A stretch of 63,506 nucleotides of DNA from DTLC01 sp964555645 (lineage in GTDB: Bacteria; Verrucomicrobiota; Verrucomicrobiia; Limisphaerales; DTLC01): contig CAZKTA010000017.1 of NCBI GenBank assembly GCA_964555645.1, forward strand, positions 1 through 63,506. Reading direction: 5' to 3'. The notes under the pieces are model-generated. The model was given only the letters and a program-made list of their open reading frames with translations. It ran no database searches and was not told where the DNA came from. The translations under genes and the position numbers were made by a program. This document shows, piece by piece, positions 1-8,457 of the stretch (positions are counted from its first letter, which is position 1; each line of letters opens with the position of its first letter).

Positions 1-503
1 AGCTTTTGCATGGCAAAGCCGATTGAGAAAATGACGTGGTGTGTGCCGCTAACCCATATCGTGCCATTTGGTTTCAAAACTTTTTGGCAACGCTTCAACC
101 ACTCGTAATTGAAGTTGTAATTCTCATCCACGCCTTGCGACTTATCCCAGTCTCCTTTGTCCACCTTGACCATTTTCCCGGCGTGGCAAGTAATTCCGCC
201 GTTGGAAAGGAAATACGGAGGATCCGCAAAAATGGCGTCGAAACGTCCATCGGGATATTTTTCGGCTATCTTGTCTAAAAGTTCGAGACAGTTGCCATGA
301 TAGAGCCAAAGGTTGCGTTCGGGTTTCGAGAAAACCAGGCGCGGCGCGCGCTTTTCATCGCGGGGTTCTACTGCGATTGTTCCGTCTTCGCGCAGTTCAA
401 AATGTGTATGAGGAATTATTTTAGCGCGCAGAAATTCATAGCGCGATTCCTTCGGCAGTTTCTGCCGGTAAAGCGGTTTTAGCGGTTTTGCTTTGTTTTG
501 CAC
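1..503 (-). CDS. DNA methyltransferase, beta class, partial (3' end off the window)
   Basis: This gene runs off the left edge, so only about 167 N-terminal residues are visible. The frame reads LYHGNCLELLDKI, then FADPPYFLSNGG (catalytic motif IV, DPPY), then GKMVKVDKGDWDKSQ and a helix ending VLKPNGTIWVSGTHH. DPPY close to the N terminus, before any SAM-binding FxGxG motif, is the arrangement of beta-class N6-adenine or N4-cytosine methyltransferases of the DpnA/HinfI kind. I placed the start at a GTG (position 503); an in-frame TGA lies about 50 bases upstream and no ATG precedes the conserved part. A restriction partner, if any, would lie outside the window, so an orphan regulatory enzyme is equally possible. 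Confidence 0.85.
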   Translation of the reverse strand, partial: MQNKAKPLKPLYRQKLPKESRYEFLRAKIIPHTHFELREDGTIAVEPRDEKRAPRLVFSKPERNLWLYHGNCLELLDKIAEKYPDGRFDAIFADPPYFLSNGGITCHAGKMVKVDKGDWDKSQGVDENYNFNYEWLKRCQKVLKPNGTIWVSGTHHVIFSIGFAMQK

Positions 504-729
504 TATAAATTCTTCAGTTGCTGACGTAGAATTGCTTTTCCAAGACTTTCAGTTTCGAAATTTTTTATACAATTTCTGCCTGTGCGTCTAGCTTGTGTTG
601 CGTCTTTAACCAGCAGCTCTGCGCCAATACCATATGACCCCTCGGTTCAGCTCAACTGCGCCCTGTGCTTGGCGACACGGCTAATCAGCAGTGGCTTTTC
701 CCTTGCTCGATCTGGTTCCCACGGGTAAC

Positions 730-1443
730 TCAAGCCGCTTTGGCAGCGGGTTTGGCTTCCAACGCCGCCACCATGCTCTCAAAGATTAGCCGGCCGTCTG
801 TACTGCCAAGGATGCCTTCGCAGGCGCGTTCTGGGTGCGGCATCAGACCTGCCACGTTGCGGCGCTCGTTGCATACGCCGGCAATGTTAAGCAACGAGCC
901 GTTCGGGTTGGCCGCGTCAGTCAGGTTCCCGGCAGCGTCGCAGTATTGCCACAGGATTTGGTTGTTGACCTGCAGCTGCGCCAGCGTTTCGGCATCGGCG
1001 AAGTAGCAACCTTCGCCATGTGCAATTGGGATCTTCAGTAATTTGCCCGGGGTAATCTTGCACGTGAAAGGTGAATCATGAGTGGTCACCTTTAGGAAAA
1101 CATGCTCGCATCTGAACTGAAGCGACCGGTTCCGGACCAGAGCACCAGGCAGAAGCCCGGCCTCGCACAGTATCTGGAACCCGTTACAGATGCCCAACAC
1201 CAACCCGCCTTCAGCGGCAAACCGTTGCACTGCTTGTATGACCGGGCTAAACCGCGCAATTGCACCTGCACGCAGGTAATCGCCGTAGCTGAACCCGCCG
1301 GGCACGATCACTGCATCCGGCTTACCGAGGTCAGTGTCTTTGTGCCATACGTAGTACGCATCTTGACCAAGGACGTCCCGCAGCGCATGAATTGCGTCCT
1401 GGTCACAATTGCTGGCCGGAAACTGGAGCACAGCGAATTTCAT
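730..1443 (-). CDS. purQ: Phosphoribosylformylglycinamidine synthase, glutaminase subunit PurQ
   Basis: Glutamine amidotransferase subunit of FGAM synthase (237 residues, full length), which supplies ammonia to PurL in purine synthesis. The N terminus MKFAVLQFPASNCDQDA is typical. The class-I amidotransferase nucleophile Cys sits in LVLGICNGFQIL and the His/Glu of the triad in MPHPERACEG near the C terminus. It follows purS on the same strand with an 80-base gap, consistent with the three-part PurS-PurQ-PurL enzyme. No purL is in the window, so the synthetase subunit must be elsewhere. Confidence 0.96.
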   Translation of the reverse strand: MKFAVLQFPASNCDQDAIHALRDVLGQDAYYVWHKDTDLGKPDAVIVPGGFSYGDYLRAGAIARFSPVIQAVQRFAAEGGLVLGICNGFQILCEAGLLPGALVRNRSLQFRCEHVFLKVTTHDSPFTCKITPGKLLKIPIAHGEGCYFADAETLAQLQVNNQILWQYCDAAGNLTDAANPNGSLLNIAGVCNERRNVAGLMPHPERACEGILGSTDGRLIFESMVAALEAKPAAKAA

Positions 1444-1523
1444 TTATCAGTCTGAGGTTGTTGGACGGTGGTAAGTGTTAAGTGCGCGGTTCGGCCTTCG
1501 GACTCTGGGCGTTCGTGTCTCAA

Positions 1524-1772
1524 CTAGCGGTTTGACTCGATTTCGAGCCTGTAATCTTCGATAATTGGGTTGCTGAGGAATCTGCGGCATGCATCGTCTA
1601 GTTGCCGGCGCGCGGTTTCCTTGTCCGTGCCCGTCAGTTCGATCTCGATATATTTGCCAACATGCACCGCTGCGATGCCGGTGTACCCCATGTGCGCGAG
1701 CGCGTTTTGGACCGTTTTGCCTTGTGGGTCAACAACGGCTTTTTTCGGTAGAATTGTGATTTTTGCTAACAT
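1524..1772 (-). CDS. purS: Phosphoribosylformylglycinamidine synthase subunit PurS
   Basis: Small structural subunit that bridges PurQ and PurL, about 82 residues, the usual size. Recognised from MLAKITILPKKAVVDPQGK, the typical PurS beginning, and IEIELTGTDKETARRQLDD. The reading frame extends nine codons upstream to a start at 1799, but homologues begin at the internal ATG, so I use 1772. It is the first gene of a purS-purQ pair transcribed away from hisF, and the shared upstream region holds a hyphenated palindrome at 1843-1859. Confidence 0.93.
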   Translation of the reverse strand: MLAKITILPKKAVVDPQGKTVQNALAHMGYTGIAAVHVGKYIEIELTGTDKETARRQLDDACRRFLSNPIIEDYRLEIESNR

Positions 1773-1842
1773 AAAAGCTTTGCCGCGTTCCGGCGTCAAA
1801 AAGCGCTGTCATGTTTAACAAACAACCCGTGCTGCGCTAGAA

Positions 1843-1859
1843 AAATTCGCGCCGAATTT
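1843..1859. promoter_or_regulatory. Perfect hyphenated palindrome between purS and hisF
   Basis: AAATTCG, then CGC, then CGAATTT: seven-base arms exact on both strands with a three-base spacer. It lies between the divergent purS-purQ and hisF genes, about 70 bases from the purS start and 105 bases from the hisF start. It could be an operator for a dimeric repressor acting on either promoter. No protein is known to bind it, and short palindromes arise by chance. Confidence 0.3.
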
Positions 1860-1964
1860 CCCGGCAGCACGAGCATATTTTCGTAGGCACGTTACTGTGT
1901 TTGGCGCTCGTTTTCCGGCTTACAACAGTTGCAATGGGCGCAAATTCATAGTTCAATCAAATGG

Positions 1965-2738
1965 ATGTTAGCCAAACGCGTCATTCCGTGTCTGGACGTG
2001 CACGACGGCAAGGTAACACGCGGCGTGCAGTTTGGGCGCGCCGAGGCTGGTGAACTGCGGTTTGTAGGCGACCCTGTCGAGTTTGCCCTGCGTTACAACG
2101 AGCAAGGCGCAGACGAGCTTGTTTTTTACGACATCACCGCCAGTGCACATGGCCGCGCAACAATGATCGAAGTCATCGAGCGCACTGCTGCACAATGTTT
2201 CATGCCGCTGACAGTTGGTGGCGGCTTGCGCACCATAGACGACATGTTTGCAATGTTGCGTGCCGGGGCAGACAAGGTCAGTATCAACACCGCCGCAATA
2301 GAAAACCCGGAGCTGATCCTGCAAGGGGCAAAGAAATTCGGCAGTCAATGCATTGTTGTTTCAATTGACTGTAAACGTGTTGAGCGAGGCAAATGGGAGG
2401 TGTTCTCGCACGGGGGCAGACGGTCAACCGGCCTTGACGCAATCGAATGGGCAAAACGCGCAGTAGCACTTGGTGCAGGTGAAATTGTGCTCAACTCAAT
2501 TGACGCTGACGGCACACGCGCCGGATACGACATCGAAATCACGCGCCGCATCAGTGAGTCGGTGCATGTGCCAGTTGTGGCAAGTGGCGGGGCAGGCTCG
2601 CTTGAACACATGGCGCAGGTGTTGATCGAAGGCCATGCCGATGCTGTCCTTGCAGCCAGCATTTTCCACTTCGGCCAATACACCGTAGGCGAGGTCAAGC
2701 AGTTTCTTGCGACTCGTGGTATTCCAGTTAGACGTTGA
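1965..2738 (+). CDS. hisF: Imidazole glycerol phosphate synthase cyclase subunit HisF
   Basis: Cyclase subunit (257 residues, full length) that makes imidazole glycerol phosphate and AICAR in histidine synthesis, working with HisH. The start at MLAKRVIPCLDVHDG gives the normal length and contains the first catalytic Asp (CLDV). The second appears in LNSIDADGTRAGYD. Phosphate-binding loops VGGGLRT and VVASGGAGS are present. An in-frame TTG start at 1929 would add 12 unconserved residues. hisI follows after about 140 bases; hisH is not in the window. Confidence 0.97.
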   Translation: MLAKRVIPCLDVHDGKVTRGVQFGRAEAGELRFVGDPVEFALRYNEQGADELVFYDITASAHGRATMIEVIERTAAQCFMPLTVGGGLRTIDDMFAMLRAGADKVSINTAAIENPELILQGAKKFGSQCIVVSIDCKRVERGKWEVFSHGGRRSTGLDAIEWAKRAVALGAGEIVLNSIDADGTRAGYDIEITRRISESVHVPVVASGGAGSLEHMAQVLIEGHADAVLAASIFHFGQYTVGEVKQFLATRGIPVRR

Positions 2739-2880
2739 AGTTATCCTGCAAGACCGAGTGCAGCCGAACGGCGTGACTCGTCCACGCCGGAGACGACGTG
2801 AGTGTTCTGGGTAAATCGAGAAACTTTTTCGTGCTTAGCAGCCCTGATTTTTGCTAGTCTCAGTCCGTGATTGTTCAGCC

Positions 2881-3291
2881 ATGAACTTTTACGATTTGCT
2901 TAAGTTTGACTCGAACGGGTTGATCCCGGCCATTATCCAGGAAGAAAGCACCGGCCGCGTGCTGATGATGGCTTGGATGAACCGTGTCTCACTCGAAAAA
3001 ACAATTGCAACCGGTAAAACGCATTTTTGGAGTCGTTCGCGGCAAAAACTCTGGATGAAAGGCGAGACAAGCGGCCACGTCCAGCAAGTTAAGCAAATTG
3101 CTTTCGACTGCGACGGCGACACGTTGCTGATTCAAGTCGAGCAGGTTGGCCCGGCTTGTCATGAGGGGTATAAATCGTGCTTTTTCAGAACTGTGAACCC
3201 CGACGGCCTCAGTTACAGCACCACCGAGCCACAGATCAAACCCGGTCTTGGAGGGTCAAAACTGCCGCACGGCCAATCGCCCCCTGGCTGA
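2881..3291 (+). CDS. hisI: Phosphoribosyl-AMP cyclohydrolase HisI
   Basis: Opens the adenine ring of phosphoribosyl-AMP, the third step of histidine synthesis. The family core is intact: MMAWMN, THFWSRSRQKLWMKGETSG, the metal-binding segment FDCDGDT and GPACHEGYKSCFFR. The length of 137 residues fits a stand-alone HisI without a HisE domain. I start at the ATG of MNFYDLLKFDSNG rather than a start 30 bases upstream. About 25 C-terminal residues after the core are not part of the family and look disordered. Confidence 0.95.
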   Translation: MNFYDLLKFDSNGLIPAIIQEESTGRVLMMAWMNRVSLEKTIATGKTHFWSRSRQKLWMKGETSGHVQQVKQIAFDCDGDTLLIQVEQVGPACHEGYKSCFFRTVNPDGLSYSTTEPQIKPGLGGSKLPHGQSPPG

Positions 3292-3344
3292 GGTATTTTC
3301 CGGTTCCCAATGGTGACAAACTCGAACGCAAACCAGCTTGACTG

Positions 3345-3914
3345 ATGGGCAACCCACTTGAGTTTGGCAGCGCAACGTACCTGATTGTGCTTGCGCTATT
3401 GCTGTTTGCGCGCGGGATGGATTTTTTGAGCACCTGGATTGCCACGCCGAATCTTGTGCTCGAGGGCAACCCATTTGCGCGCAAGCTCGGGTGGCGTTGG
3501 GGGATCCCATTAAACATAGCAATCTGCGTGCTGCTTGCCTTTTGGGTTGTGCCAGCCACAATACTCATTACAACAAGCGTGCTAGTTGCAGCGCGCAACT
3601 TCCAGTCTGCATGGTTGATGCGCTCGTTTGGCGAGCATAACTACCGCGACTGGCACACCGAACGGCTGCGGGAAACACAGCCTGTGCTGTTTTTGTTTTG
3701 TTTGATTGCACAGGTGGTGCTTTTTGGTGGGGTTGGTTTAGCGCTTATGTACTTTGGCGGGGCCAATAACCCGGCTATCCACACGGACACACTCACCGTA
3801 ACACAGGCAATTGGGGTCGGTATAATAGCCTACGCAATTGCAGTAGGCGTTTTCACATTGCTTGGCATGTGGAAACTTTACCGGCGCGGTCGTGACATTG
3901 CAGGTGACATCTAA
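3345..3914 (+). CDS. Hypothetical multi-pass membrane protein
   Basis: A 189-residue protein with about four hydrophobic segments: near residues 10-24, 48-75, 112-135 and 150-172. Between the first two is the polar stretch GMDFLSTWIATPN, and between the second and third SAWLMRSFGEHNYRDWH. I do not recognise a family with confidence. It ends two bases before the trpE start, so the two are probably co-transcribed and may be translationally coupled, but nothing in it points to tryptophan or chorismate metabolism. Confidence 0.75.
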   Translation: MGNPLEFGSATYLIVLALLLFARGMDFLSTWIATPNLVLEGNPFARKLGWRWGIPLNIAICVLLAFWVVPATILITTSVLVAARNFQSAWLMRSFGEHNYRDWHTERLRETQPVLFLFCLIAQVVLFGGVGLALMYFGGANNPAIHTDTLTVTQAIGVGIIAYAIAVGVFTLLGMWKLYRRGRDIAGDI

Positions 3915-3916
3915 AC

Positions 3917-5503
3917 ATGTACAACCCAACACAGAACGAGTTTTTGAAACTTGTTGAGCACGGCAATGTAATACCGGTCACGCGACAGTTGTTGGCAGAC
4001 TTTGAAACGCCATTGTCTGCCTATTTGAAAATTCGCGGCTCAGGTGAATCGTTCTTACTAGAGTCGGTCGAAGGCGGCGAACACTTGGGCAGGTACTCGT
4101 TTGTCGGATGCAACCCGCGCGGTGTGATCCGACAGTTGGGCAACCGTGTCGAGGTGATTGAAGCCGGCAAGGTAGTCGAGTCGTTTACCGTGCGTCCCAA
4201 ACAGCCACACGACCCAAATGCAACTGTTGCAGAGCGTTTGCGTGCTCAGGCTCATGCATCTGTATCGGCAAGCCCGACCACGTTAAACGACGGCTTGGAA
4301 GCCGTCGAACGAGTGATGAACCGGTGCCGAGCTGTGCGTGTGGCTGGTCTGCCCCGATTCACCGGAGGTGCAATCGGGTTCATCGGGTACGAGTTTATAC
4401 ACGATATCGAGCCTGTGGTGCCGCAGCCGCCTCATGACGAGCTGCAAACGCCGACTCTGTATTTTTTGATAGCAGACGAGCTCCTGATTTTTGATCGGGT
4501 AGCACAAACAATAACCGTACTTGTGAACGCGTTTGTTGACGAACACGCCAGCCCCGCTGATGCATACGAAGAAGCTGTGAATGAAATAGATCGGTTGGTT
4601 ACGCTGCTCGAGCAACCCATGCAGTATAAGCCTGTTACGGTGCCGGCCCATGTCCCTCCAATCAAATTCGAGTCCAATGTCACCAAAGAAAAGTTCCTCG
4701 CCAACGTGCTCAAGGCAAAGCAATACATAAACGCCGGCGATATCATCCAAGTGGTGGGTTCGCAACGGTTTTCCACCACGATCAAAGCTGCGCCGCTTGA
4801 TATCTACCGCGCGGTGCGTTCGATTAACCCTTCGCCATACATGTTCCTGCTCGAGCTGGATGGGTTCGCGCTGGTAGGTGCTTCTCCTGAAATCCACGTC
4901 CGATGCGAAGATGGCCGGGTCGAGATCAGACCAATTGCAGGCACGCGCCAACGCGGCAAAACACCCGAAGAAGACCTTGCACTTGAAAAAGAGTTACTAG
5001 CCGATCCCAAAGAACGGGCTGAGCACGTGATGTTGGTTGACCTTGCGCGCAACGATATCGGGCGCGTGTGCGAATTCGGCAGCGTGCGTGTCAAGGATCT
5101 CATGGTAATCGAGCGCTACAGCCACGTAATGCACATTGTATCGTCTGTGGAGGGGCGGCTTGCGCCGGACAAATCCCTATACGACCTGATGCGCGCCACG
5201 TTTCCAGCAGGCACGTTAACAGGCGCACCCAAGATCCGCGCGATGCAGATCATATCCGAGCTTGAAGGCACAACACGCGGCCCGTACGGCGGTTGTGTTG
5301 GGTACTTCTCATTCAATGGGAACCTGGACACATGCATTACGATCCGCACCGCTCTGCTCAAGAACGGCATGGCCTACGTCCAGGCCGGTGGCGGTTGGGT
5401 CGCAGATTCAGTCCCAGAAACCGAGTTTCAGGAAACTGTCAACAAATCAAAAGCAATGCTCAAGGCAGTCGCAATGGCTGAGCAATTCACTCGCAGCATG
5501 TGA
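3917..5503 (+). CDS. trpE: Anthranilate synthase component I
   Basis: Converts chorismate to anthranilate, the first committed step of tryptophan synthesis (528 residues, full length). The N-terminal feedback site LLESVEGGEHLGRYSF is the tryptophan-binding LLES motif. The chorismate-binding core has IRPIAGTRQRGKTPEED, DLARNDIGRV, AGTLTGAPKIRAMQII and the final QAGGGWVADSVPE. There is no fused TrpG domain, so the amidotransferase must be separate. It starts two bases after the preceding membrane-protein gene. A copy of the dispersed repeat lies downstream. Confidence 0.97.
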   Translation: MYNPTQNEFLKLVEHGNVIPVTRQLLADFETPLSAYLKIRGSGESFLLESVEGGEHLGRYSFVGCNPRGVIRQLGNRVEVIEAGKVVESFTVRPKQPHDPNATVAERLRAQAHASVSASPTTLNDGLEAVERVMNRCRAVRVAGLPRFTGGAIGFIGYEFIHDIEPVVPQPPHDELQTPTLYFLIADELLIFDRVAQTITVLVNAFVDEHASPADAYEEAVNEIDRLVTLLEQPMQYKPVTVPAHVPPIKFESNVTKEKFLANVLKAKQYINAGDIIQVVGSQRFSTTIKAAPLDIYRAVRSINPSPYMFLLELDGFALVGASPEIHVRCEDGRVEIRPIAGTRQRGKTPEEDLALEKELLADPKERAEHVMLVDLARNDIGRVCEFGSVRVKDLMVIERYSHVMHIVSSVEGRLAPDKSLYDLMRATFPAGTLTGAPKIRAMQIISELEGTTRGPYGGCVGYFSFNGNLDTCITIRTALLKNGMAYVQAGGGWVADSVPETEFQETVNKSKAMLKAVAMAEQFTRSM

Positions 5504-5572
5504 TCCAACAACCGACCCGCCGACAATCTTTACTGTTGCGTTTTTACAGGTTGGCTGGCTCGAGATTACAAC

Positions 5573-5935
5573 GCACTGTTAGCTTTTTCGCCTTTTAACC
5601 GTGCCATTCAGCCCGAATTACTTGGGTTAATGTGGAGCGCACATATTCTCTAGTGCAGTTTTGTGTCGCTGGCATAAAACAACACTCAAAACATACGTGT
5701 TCCCGAACTGACCGGCATGCTGCGCGCAAATATGCTGGACGCAAGGGTTGTCAGCGTGCGTGCACGCACAGGCAGGCATCTGCAGCAACACCGGGTACGA
5801 GCCTGCGCTTCAATCCAGTTTTTCGAGTTCAGTTGGCTGGCCCGTTCCATGCCTGCTATGCACGGGACAGCGCTCACGCAGTTCGCACCTTGCATTTTGG
5901 CAATGATGCGACTCTAAACCGTCACTGGTATAACT
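5573..5935 (+). repeat. Dispersed intergenic repeat, copy A
   Basis: One of five related non-coding elements in the window (others near 10400, 19345, 29737 and 39108). Shared landmarks are GTGCCATT(T/C)(G/A)GCCCGAATTACTTGG at the left, CGCAAATATGCTGGACGCAAGG in the middle, TTCAATCCAGTTTTTCG further right and CCGT(A/C)ACTGGTATAA at the end. This copy starts about 70 bases after the trpE stop, in trpE orientation. The remaining ~120 bases to the next gene hold nothing I recognise. Confidence 0.8.
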
Positions 5936-6057
5936 CCCTACTTTTCCGTAGTAGACGCATGTATCTGGCGGCTTTATCAATGGCGCTGGGACCTGTTGCC
6001 CAACTCGTTAAGTCCGCGTGTAGAACACTAGGAACCGCGGTATAAGCATGCCACTGG

Positions 6058-6465
6058 CTATTTCAACCATTGGATTTTGATTTCTTTTTCGAGAACGTTG
6101 AAGTCGGTGTCGCCAGTGACCAGTTTGGCACCCTTAACTTTTGCCAAGGCAGCGACGAAGGCATCGGCCATGCTCATTTTGTAAGCGGCTTTGTAGTCTG
6201 CCGCTAAGTCCGCCAGTTGCCGTGTAACCGGATAAAATTCAACCGGCAAGCCAGCCAGAACTTGCGCTGTGGCTGCCCAAACTTTAGGAGCGTCCTTTCC
6301 AATTAGCGTGTATTTGACCTCTGCATAACTGAGCTCGATCATTGGCACTGGACGGTCTGTGGCTGGGGGCTTTGTCAACAGTGTCTCGACAAACGCGGCC
6401 CACTGTTCATCCCGAAACCAGGTAACAAACGCAAAACTATCGAGAACCACCGGTGCAGCGGGCAT
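6058..6465 (-). CDS. PIN-domain ribonuclease, VapC-like toxin
   Basis: A 135-residue PIN-domain protein, the usual VapC size. Four acidic residues expected for the metal site are visible: Asp in VVLDSFAFV, Glu in MIELSYAEV, Asp in MSMADAFVAAL and Asp in VTGDTDF. A good ribosome site (AGGAAG) sits just before the ATG. It is directly downstream of an AbrB-like gene on the same strand, which fits a VapBC toxin-antitoxin pair. The toxin looks intact, whereas the presumed antitoxin has unusual residues. Confidence 0.85.
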   Translation of the reverse strand: MPAAPVVLDSFAFVTWFRDEQWAAFVETLLTKPPATDRPVPMIELSYAEVKYTLIGKDAPKVWAATAQVLAGLPVEFYPVTRQLADLAADYKAAYKMSMADAFVAALAKVKGAKLVTGDTDFNVLEKEIKIQWLK

Positions 6466-6515
6466 ACTTGGCTTCCTCGGAGTGCTTTTTCCGCGGCTTT
6501 GTATTCAGCCCATCA

Positions 6516-6794
6516 TTACGCTAATGGTTTGGCGTAGGGGTTGCGTTTGGCAATACCACGACTGCGCTTTATCAGCGCAGCCGGCACGGGCTTCAAAAGA
6601 ATGCCCTCCGGTGTAGCTTCAACGATAGCCTTAGTACCTCGCTTTGTGTCGAGCTGCTTACGCAATCGCAGCAAAATTACAACCTGGCACTTTGTGGTAA
6701 ACCGGACGGTTTCTGACGCCCCATAATTGCTACCAGAAAAGAGAAGTCTCTTAACACCAATTCGGTGGGAACGCTTGCTTTCAATCAGAGCCAA
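6516..6794 (-). CDS. AbrB/VapB-like antitoxin, possibly degenerate
   Basis: The core VRFTTKCQVVILLRLRKQ followed by KRGTKAIVEATPEGILLKPV is an AbrB/SpoVT-type swapped-hairpin DNA-binding fold, the usual partner of a VapC. Two positions differ from the common TTKGQVVIP pattern: Cys replaces Gly and Leu replaces Pro. The frame has no ATG. The first usable start is a TTG at 6794, about 30 residues before the domain, while the nearest ATG (in AATTATGGGG) is in another frame and soon stops. The antitoxin may be decaying or mis-started. Downstream, 50 bases separate it from the PIN gene. Confidence 0.6.
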   Translation of the reverse strand: MALIESKRSHRIGVKRLLFSGSNYGASETVRFTTKCQVVILLRLRKQLDTKRGTKAIVEATPEGILLKPVPAALIKRSRGIAKRNPYAKPLA

Positions 6795-6940
6795 CTGTTA
6801 CAAAAGCATCTGTGCTGCCTCATCAACTTTTGCAAAACTGTAAGGGATACCCTTACCAGTCCGGCGCTATACAAGCACAGCGCCCGTTTCCAAATTTGGA
6901 GTTTTCTGTCGGACTGGAACGTGGTTTAATTTGTGCGTGC

Positions 6941-7696
6941 ATGAAAACATTTGCCGAGCTTGGGTTTCCCGGCCGGCTGGTAGCTGTCGAGGGTTTGGAC
7001 GGCTCGGGTAAATCTACCCAGATTTATTTGCTGAAACGCTGGCTTGAGGCACGCAGTCTGAAAGTCTATTTCAGCGAATGGAACTCGTCTGAGCTGGTGA
7101 AATCGGCCACGTCGCGCGCAAAAAAACATGGGCTGCTCACCCCGACAACCTTCAGTTTGATTCACGCAACAGATTTTGCTGACAGGTACGAACGGCATCT
7201 GCTGCCGCTGTTGCGGGCTGGATTTTTGGTATTGTGCGACCGATACATTTTCACTGCGTTTGCGCGTGATGTTGTGCGTGGTTGCCCAGCGGATTGGGTG
7301 CGTGGAATCTACAGTTTCGCTGCATTGCCTGACGTGACTCTCTTTTTCAAAGCCGAGCTTGAGGTCTCATTGCGCCGCATACTCGATACGCGGCCGGTAC
7401 TGAAGTTTTATGAAGCTGGGATGGACCTTGGATTGTCCACTGATCCGCAGGAAAGCTTCAGATTGTTTCAGAGCAAGTTGCTCGAGCAATATCTCGCGAT
7501 GGCAAAAGAGTTCAGGTTCGAGGTCATAGACGCGAATCAGCCTGTCGAAGTGCAACAGGCTGTTGTGCGCCGAATCTTGTCGCGTCGGATCAAACTGGCG
7601 CAGTTTAAGTGTAAACGCCCGCAGCCGGTTACACCTACGCACGCGTCGTTTAAGAAAGGCGAACTTGGGGAACCAATTTGGTCAAATGAACGGTAA
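6941..7696 (+). CDS. Thymidylate-kinase-like P-loop protein, first of a tandem pair
   Basis: A 251-residue protein of the dTMP kinase family. The Walker A loop is VAVEGLDGSGKST near residue 20, the DR(Y) region reads LCDRYIFTAFARDVVRG, and a Lid-side helix follows. It is about 40 residues longer than a typical Tmk and has the unusual stretch YEAGMDLGLS. I chose the ATG just before the conserved N terminus; the frame extends 43 codons further upstream without similarity. The next gene is a paralogue overlapping by 11 bases. Whether either phosphorylates dTMP is uncertain. Confidence 0.8.
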   Translation: MKTFAELGFPGRLVAVEGLDGSGKSTQIYLLKRWLEARSLKVYFSEWNSSELVKSATSRAKKHGLLTPTTFSLIHATDFADRYERHLLPLLRAGFLVLCDRYIFTAFARDVVRGCPADWVRGIYSFAALPDVTLFFKAELEVSLRRILDTRPVLKFYEAGMDLGLSTDPQESFRLFQSKLLEQYLAMAKEFRFEVIDANQPVEVQQAVVRRILSRRIKLAQFKCKRPQPVTPTHASFKKGELGEPIWSNER

Positions 7697-8450
7697 AATC
7701 AAATCTAGCGCAGCACAGCAATTACGACCCGCGCGCAGGTTTTACGGCCATGGCATACCGGGCGTTAACCCGGAGGAGTTGGTCGGCACGCTGATTGTCA
7801 TCGAGGGCGCAGACGGTTCAGGCCGTTCAACCCAGATTACCAAGCTTGTTGATTGGCTCGAAAGCCATGGGTACGCAACCGTGCGCGTTGGGTTGAAAGG
7901 CTCGAACTTGGTGGGTGCTGAGCTTGCAAAAGCGCAGCAGGGTAACATTCTCAGCCGGACCACACTTGCGCTTTTTTATGCAACGGATTTTGCGGATCAA
8001 CTCGAGGACACAATCCTGCCTGCGTTGCGTGCTGGGTTTATTGTGCTAGCCGACCGATACATCTACACGCTAATGGCGCGTGACATGGTACGCGGCATGG
8101 ACGAGAAGTGGCTGAAAAATCTATATGGTATTGCACTCGAGCCAGATGCAGTCTTTTACCTGAATGTTGCGCCTGAAGTACTCGTGCAACGTGCTCTGTT
8201 CAAAAATGCCGCATTGGACTACTGGGAGAGCGGCATGGATATTGGCCTTTCACGCGACATGTTCGACAGCTTTCTCAAGTACCAGGCAGCAATGCAGCGT
8301 GCCTTCCGCAGGCTACAGGCAATTTACGGTTTTACCGTAATTGACGGCAACAGACCTGTCGAGACCATCAACCGCGAACTACGTCAAAAGATAAGCGCCG
8401 TGTTGCGCGGGCGTGTTCGGCCAAAGCCAAGCTGGCGCAGAGCCAATTAA
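7686..8450 (+). CDS. Thymidylate-kinase-like P-loop protein, second of a tandem pair
   Basis: Paralogue of the preceding gene (254 residues) sharing ATDFAD, LRAGF and the GMD(I/L)GLS segment. Its P-loop is IVIEGADGSGRST, with Arg in place of the usual Lys before Ser-Thr. That Lys contacts ATP phosphates, so activity may be altered or lost. The DR motif is intact (LADRYIYTLMARDMVRG). About 35 extra N-terminal residues precede the fold. Start and stop codons of the two genes overlap, so they are surely co-translated and may form a heterodimer. Confidence 0.8.
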   Translation: MNGKIKSSAAQQLRPARRFYGHGIPGVNPEELVGTLIVIEGADGSGRSTQITKLVDWLESHGYATVRVGLKGSNLVGAELAKAQQGNILSRTTLALFYATDFADQLEDTILPALRAGFIVLADRYIYTLMARDMVRGMDEKWLKNLYGIALEPDAVFYLNVAPEVLVQRALFKNAALDYWESGMDIGLSRDMFDSFLKYQAAMQRAFRRLQAIYGFTVIDGNRPVETINRELRQKISAVLRGRVRPKPSWRRAN

Positions 8451-8457
8451 AAGTCGG

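Noticed and set aside
4283..4951. 222-codon open frame on the minus strand within trpE
   Set aside because: It lies wholly antisense to the conserved trpE coding sequence and has no recognisable motif, so it is a by-product of codon use.
5573..5935. Integron attC-like sites considered for the dispersed repeats
   Set aside because: No R' or R'' core sites in inverted pairs, no integrase gene, and the elements are too long and lack cassette structure.
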